Assembly (NCBI GenBank): GCA_948470905.1
Contig: CAOKQK010000003.1
Coordinates: forward strand, 1-64,000
Direction: 5' to 3'
Source of the DNA: an uncultured Lachnospiraceae bacterium
GTDB lineage: Bacteria; Bacillota; Clostridia; Lachnospirales; Lachnospiraceae
Length of the DNA stretch: 64,000 nt
Under the pieces are notes generated by a model. The model made no database searches. It had not been told where the DNA came from and saw only the letters and a list, made by a program, of their open reading frames with translations. Below, one piece after another: positions 60,061-64,000 of this stretch. The first letter of the stretch is position 1; every line of letters starts with the position of its first letter. Position numbers and translations under genes: made by a program.

Positions 60061-61018
60061 CTATTCAGAACTGGGACAACAGACTAAGGAAATACAGGAT
60101 GCGGAACTGTTTCGGAGGGAAAAGGAAGGTGCATTAAAATTTGTGCTGAACCATAGCCAACGGTCACAGGGACGTTCCATGAAAAAGAGGGAATGCATTG
60201 TCTGTGGATCAACACATACAAGATTCATTTTTTCCAGATGGGATGTTGACTATCTGTTCTGTGATGAATGCTGCAGCATATTTGTCCCCATTGATGAGGA
60301 AACCATACAGGAGTACCTTGCTATCAAAGAAATGAAGGAGCTTCGCATTTCTGATGATTATCAGGAACAGGCAGAGTGCCGCAGGGGACGGATCTGGGAT
60401 GAATTGGTAATGTGGGCGCAGTTTCGCATTTACCGTTATCTTGGAAAAAACATTGATCTTGATGTAATCGATTATGGGAATCGCTATTTGGGCTCTGTTG
60501 AAAGATTCCGCAGATCAGGGCTGTGCAGGCATTATGAATTAAGAGATTCCATTATGCCTTTGGAGACGGAGAAATTGCCGGCTGCAGATGTCGTTTTGTA
60601 TATGAATCAGCTGCAGCATGAAGTCAATCCGGTGTCAACCCTTCAGAAACTGAATCAGCAGCTCAAAGAAGGCGGGATATTGATCATAAATACCCGTATT
60701 GGCAGCGGCTTCGATATTTTGACCCTGAAAGGGAGCATGGACAGCATTTTTCCATATGAGCATATAATGCTGCCATCTAAAAAAGGCCTGGAAATGATCC
60801 TGGAACAAGCGGGATTTGAACTGTTGGAGATCACGACTCCGGGGACAAGGGATATGGAGGCGGTATTGCGCAATCAGGACAGGATAGAAGAAAGCAACTT
60901 TTTCGTGAAATATCTGCTGCGTACAGCGGATAAGGCTATCCTGGCTGATTTTCAGCAGTTTTTACAGAAAAGCGGGTTAAGCTCTTTTGCACAGGCGGTG
61001 GCAAGAGTCAGGAAGTGA
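60044..61018 (+). CDS. Methyltransferase with zinc-ribbon-like N-terminus
   Basis: 324 aa. After a 45-residue start there are two cysteine pairs, CIVC (about residue 52) and CDEC (about residue 73), then a Rossmann-like part with VIDYGNRYLGSVERF and LPAADVVLYMNQLQHEVNP, QLKEGGILIINTR, similar to C-methyltransferases of nucleotide sugars. The SAM glycine loop (YGNRYLGS) is degenerate, so activity is unsure. Lower G+C than upstream genes. Overlaps its neighbours on both sides. Confidence 0.75.
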   Translation: MLKAYDYSELGQQTKEIQDAELFRREKEGALKFVLNHSQRSQGRSMKKRECIVCGSTHTRFIFSRWDVDYLFCDECCSIFVPIDEETIQEYLAIKEMKELRISDDYQEQAECRRGRIWDELVMWAQFRIYRYLGKNIDLDVIDYGNRYLGSVERFRRSGLCRHYELRDSIMPLETEKLPAADVVLYMNQLQHEVNPVSTLQKLNQQLKEGGILIINTRIGSGFDILTLKGSMDSIFPYEHIMLPSKKGLEMILEQAGFELLEITTPGTRDMEAVLRNQDRIEESNFFVKYLLRTADKAILADFQQFLQKSGLSSFAQAVARVRK

Positions 61019-61080
61019 GCCCAAAATGCAGGCTTTCAGGCATCAGCAGATATACATACCGGAATATTCGGGGGGAAAAG

Positions 61081-62094
61081 ATGGAGAAGATAAAGGCAGT
61101 GATCATTGGCATGGGAAGGATGGGCAGGACACGGTATGATGCAATGCAGCGTCATGGCGGATATGAGGTGGTGGCGCTGTGTGATAAGGAAATATCCAAC
61201 CTGGACGGATACATGGAGAGGAAGTTCAGTGATTGGAAGGACTGTATTGACAGCAGTGAGATGGATGCGGTTTTCGTATGCACTTATAATGTTGTGATCC
61301 CGGAAATCGTCTGTTATTCGCTTGAAAAAGGCTATGCTGTATTTTCGGAAAAGCCGCCCGGAAGGAATCTACAGGATACCCTGCGCATGAAAAATGTATA
61401 TGATGGCCTGGGGGCTCCCGTATTAAAGTATGGTTTCAATCACAGATACCATAATTCCGTTATGGAAGCAAAAGCGTTGCTCGACTCCAGGATCTTGGGA
61501 GATATTGTCTGTGCAAGAGGGGTGTATGGAAAAGCGGGAAGCCCGGGCTTTGCCAGGGAATGGAGGAATGACGCTCAGATTTCCGGCGGGGGGATCATGC
61601 TCGATCAGGGGATACATATGCTGGACCTTATGTATTATTTCATGGGAGAGTTTACAGAGATACAAAGTTCTGTGGACCAGCTGGTATGGAAAGATATGCC
61701 CACGGAAGATTCTGCGTTTTCAATCCTGCGCACAGCGGACGGGAAGGTGGCGTCACTGCACTCCAGCGCGATACAGTGGCGGCATAAATTCAGCCTGGAC
61801 CTGATCTGCACCAAAGGATTTATCTCTCTGGACGGCCTGCTCACATCTACATGCAGTTATGGAGAGGAGAAGATCAGCTATTATCGGAAGGATCTGGAGC
61901 AGAAGACAGGAGGACTGGGCAGACCCATGGAACATACCATGTGCTTTGACAGCGACCAGTCGTGGGATTATGAGATAAAGGAGTTTTATGAGGCAGTGGC
62001 AGAGGGAGCCCCAATAAGGGAAGGGACAATAAGGGACGCAGTGAATTTGATGAAAATACTGGAAAGGATATACAAGGGAGAAAAGACATGTTAG
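61081..62094 (+). CDS. Gfo/Idh/MocA-family oxidoreductase
   Basis: 337 aa. Seen: NAD-binding AVIIGMGRMGRTRYDAM, the EKP motif FSEKPPGRN, KYGFNHRYHNSV and GGGIMLDQGIHMLDLMYYFMG with the catalytic Asp/His pair. Oxidises or reduces a sugar, or a sugar nucleotide. Start 61081 follows GGGGGGAAAAG, 22 codons after an earlier possible start. Shares 7 nt with the next gene. Confidence 0.92.
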   Translation: MEKIKAVIIGMGRMGRTRYDAMQRHGGYEVVALCDKEISNLDGYMERKFSDWKDCIDSSEMDAVFVCTYNVVIPEIVCYSLEKGYAVFSEKPPGRNLQDTLRMKNVYDGLGAPVLKYGFNHRYHNSVMEAKALLDSRILGDIVCARGVYGKAGSPGFAREWRNDAQISGGGIMLDQGIHMLDLMYYFMGEFTEIQSSVDQLVWKDMPTEDSAFSILRTADGKVASLHSSAIQWRHKFSLDLICTKGFISLDGLLTSTCSYGEEKISYYRKDLEQKTGGLGRPMEHTMCFDSDQSWDYEIKEFYEAVAEGAPIREGTIRDAVNLMKILERIYKGEKTC

Positions 62095-64000
62095 ATAAGA
62101 AAAGGACTGCAATAATCTTTACTGCAAATACGCCCCATCTGGCTCATGCTAACCTTATGATTGAATCTTTGCGGGATAAAGACAGGGGAAATTTTCAAGG
62201 CGATTTATGGGTGATTTCTACAGGGCTTTCTGAAAGGGCGAAGAATTTTTGTGATAGTAATAACATAAAGTTTTTGATCAGTAATCTGGCATCCTTGTAC
62301 AACAGATGGAATAACTGGGATAAGATTGCGAGAGCGCAGCCGGAGTATGCTGAGAATAAAAACATGGAAGAAGGCAGACGCTTAAAGACTGCCTTCGAGG
62401 CATATAGAAACAAAAGAATGAGTAAGCTGATCATATTGGATTGGATCCGGAAATTTGGGGAGAAATATGATTTTATTGCATTAGGGGATAATGACCTGCT
62501 GTTTCAAAGGGACATTCATTCACTTTTTGAACAGGAGTTTGAAGCATCCAGGGATACGATCCATTATTGTCAGGAAGAATATGATATTTCCGTAGGCTCC
62601 TATCTATGGAATAAAGATTTTCATTTTGCAAGGCTTATGGATTCCTCCGAATTAAGATGGCCTGCGAATGAAATCAATATTGGATTCATTTTGGGAACTC
62701 CTCATGCAATGGAAACCCTTTTCCGTGCGGTGGAGAAATCGTTTTTTGACATAGACATATCGCTGTTTATTGAGTATAGATGGCATGACCAGGATTTGGT
62801 AAGGGTTGAACTGGCAAAATCCCCCAGGCTGTTTAAGCGTATGAAAGAGGGGACGATTGTACATCTGTGTGCCGGAGGCGACAAGGCGGTTATAGAAAAG
62901 GAACCTCATGTTTTTTATTATAAACCTACCGGTGAAAAACCTTATATCATTCATTTCGCCGGCGGGCTGTGGAAGCAGTACCCAAGTGTCAGGTCAACAT
63001 ATGAGGTCAACCCGGATGTATATTACTTTACAAAGGAAATTTGCAGCGAATATGACGTGGTCAGAAAGGGGAGTATTGTAAATCTCTTTGATGAAACAAG
63101 CAGGCAGTATTATACAGAAGATAATAAAGAATCAAAACGAAAGAGCCGTGCTGAATGGATTGAAAGGTCAGGATCCGGAAGGAATAAGGTCCTGTTTATT
63201 GGATGGCTGCGGACAGGAACGCATAAATCAACATTGGAAAATTTACCCGGGGTGTTCTTCCATGACAAGATCGACCTGGCAGTACTGAATGGAAATGTTG
63301 ACGGACAAAAATATGATAATCTTATATGTGAAGATTTCCCAAAGATTATCGCCGAATTATCCAGAACAGTCAAAGACCAATATTTAGTCAGGACATATGG
63401 CTTTGAAATTCCCAATATACCAAAGTGGCTATTTGAAGATACTGTCTGTTCTGCCATGTCTGAGTATAAATGTTCCAGGAAGGCGGCTCTGGCATTGGCT
63501 AATATTTGTTATATGTATTTTTCAGAGGCTCTTTCGTTTTATAACCCACAGATTGTATTATTGTGGGGATTCCTCAGCCCATGGGGAAAATTGATAGGAA
63601 ATCTGTGCAAATGGAAGAACATACCGATCGCTTCTCTGGAATGGGGAATTTTGCCGGGAACGGCAGCGCTCGACGTCTGCGGGCATATGGGCGACAGCTG
63701 GGTATCTCAAAAGTCCTCTTTTTTCAACAGCCTTCCTGTTTCGGAGGAGGATATTGAAAATGCTGAAAAATACCTTTCCATCGCAGGAAATCCGGAGCTT
63801 TCCAGAAATATGTCATGTCCCGTTGATCCAGGCCTTGTTGGGCAGATCAATGAACTTAGACGGCAGGGAAAGAAGATTATTTTGTATATGGAAAGCAACA
63901 GCGCCCATTCAGGGAACACGTTTTCAGATGAAATCCGGGCAAAATGGCATTCGCCATTCTTTGTTGATGACGTAGATGCCTATGAATATATAAACAGGCT
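62088..64000 (+). CDS. Large capsule biosynthesis protein: GT8-like domain plus capsule-transferase-like domain (partial)
   Basis: Open frame of 637 codons with no stop before the window ends. AAGGGAG lies before the ATG, which overlaps the previous stop. Residues 1-330: a GT-A-like part with AIIFTANTPHLAHANLMI at the start, FIALGDNDLLFQRDI (a DxD-like metal site) and NEINIGFILGTPHAMETLF, as in GT8-like transferases. Residues about 370-637: ARTYGFEIPNIPKWLFEDT-like, QIVLLWGFLSPWGK and SLEWGILPGTAALDVCGHMGDS, recalling capsule polysaccharide (KpsC/KpsS-like) proteins. Clearly more A+T-rich than the rest of the operon, a sign of separate origin. Confidence 0.8.
   Translation, partial: MLDKKRTAIIFTANTPHLAHANLMIESLRDKDRGNFQGDLWVISTGLSERAKNFCDSNNIKFLISNLASLYNRWNNWDKIARAQPEYAENKNMEEGRRLKTAFEAYRNKRMSKLIILDWIRKFGEKYDFIALGDNDLLFQRDIHSLFEQEFEASRDTIHYCQEEYDISVGSYLWNKDFHFARLMDSSELRWPANEINIGFILGTPHAMETLFRAVEKSFFDIDISLFIEYRWHDQDLVRVELAKSPRLFKRMKEGTIVHLCAGGDKAVIEKEPHVFYYKPTGEKPYIIHFAGGLWKQYPSVRSTYEVNPDVYYFTKEICSEYDVVRKGSIVNLFDETSRQYYTEDNKESKRKSRAEWIERSGSGRNKVLFIGWLRTGTHKSTLENLPGVFFHDKIDLAVLNGNVDGQKYDNLICEDFPKIIAELSRTVKDQYLVRTYGFEIPNIPKWLFEDTVCSAMSEYKCSRKAALALANICYMYFSEALSFYNPQIVLLWGFLSPWGKLIGNLCKWKNIPIASLEWGILPGTAALDVCGHMGDSWVSQKSSFFNSLPVSEEDIENAEKYLSIAGNPELSRNMSCPVDPGLVGQINELRRQGKKIILYMESNSAHSGNTFSDEIRAKWHSPFFVDDVDAYEYINR

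Overview
The window looks like chromosome of a gut-type Lachnospiraceae (Firmicutes, class Clostridia). Reasons: strong AGGAGG ribosome sites with frequent GTG/TTG starts, a B12-independent (glycyl-radical) propanediol microcompartment, a Gx-transporter/NusG-II/ApbE trio, a kdu-type uronate operon and a tRNA-Leu(AAG). All identifications come from reading the sequence and recalled family motifs; no database search was run.

Layout. 1-2.6 kb: three unlinked leftward genes (PHP phosphoesterase, winged-helix protein, P-loop protein). 2.6-19.2 kb: a bacterial microcompartment (BMC) locus of the GRM5 kind for fuculose-1-phosphate/rhamnulose-1-phosphate and 1,2-propanediol. It comes in two transcription blocks. 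Block one holds the glycyl radical diol dehydratase, its activase, a PduU/EutS-like shell protein and a EutP/PduV-like GTPase. Block two starts at a near-consensus promoter and holds class II aldolase, GlcG-like protein, CoA-acylating aldehyde dehydrogenase, a TmrB-like kinase, a Zn alcohol dehydrogenase, four single-domain BMC shell proteins, PduL, BMC-vertex protein, PduS and PduT. Aldolase, GlcG-like protein, AldDH, ADH and PduL all carry short amphipathic encapsulation-type helices. An island of accessory genes (GNAT, methyltransferase, a collapsed AAA-ATPase remnant, a small membrane ORF) lies between the blocks. A DeoR-type regulator follows and overlaps a ParA-type ATPase, which overlaps a low-complexity disordered protein. 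This pair resembles the McdA/McdB carboxysome-positioning arrangement and is the most interesting candidate system here, together with the phase switch below.

21.5-30.6 kb: a duplicated structured repeat, YqeY, citrate synthase, a DUF2974-type lipase, a class I amidotransferase-like hydrolase, and a trio of membrane proteins (YfhO and two others). 30.7-35.5 kb: a uronate catabolic operon (kduI, kduD, an RpiB-like isomerase, KDPG aldolase fused to a VOC-like domain, KDG kinase) with an extended -10 promoter, a palindromic candidate operator and a terminator. 35.5-43.4 kb: a lipoprotein, tRNA-Leu(AAG), an acetyltransferase, NAD salvage genes (nicotinamidase, NAPRT), pyrBI, a nitroreductase and small membrane proteins. 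43.6-50.0 kb: a folate operon (folC, folE, HD protein, folP, folBK fusion), then the Gx-transporter/NusG-II pair and ApbE.

50.4-64 kb: a serine recombinase gene, a roughly 220-bp segment bounded by two inverted palindromic sites with oppositely oriented central dinucleotides, and then a long surface-polysaccharide operon. The operon holds glycosyltransferases, a HAD-like protein, a Wzm/Wzt-type ABC exporter, and a nucleotide-sugar cassette of cytidylyltransferase, SIS isomerase, 2-hydroxyacid dehydrogenase, IMPase, methyltransferase and Gfo/Idh. It runs off the right edge inside a large two-part capsule gene. The segment carries a rightward terminator and a candidate leftward promoter, so it reads as a phase-variable ON/OFF switch caught in the OFF orientation.
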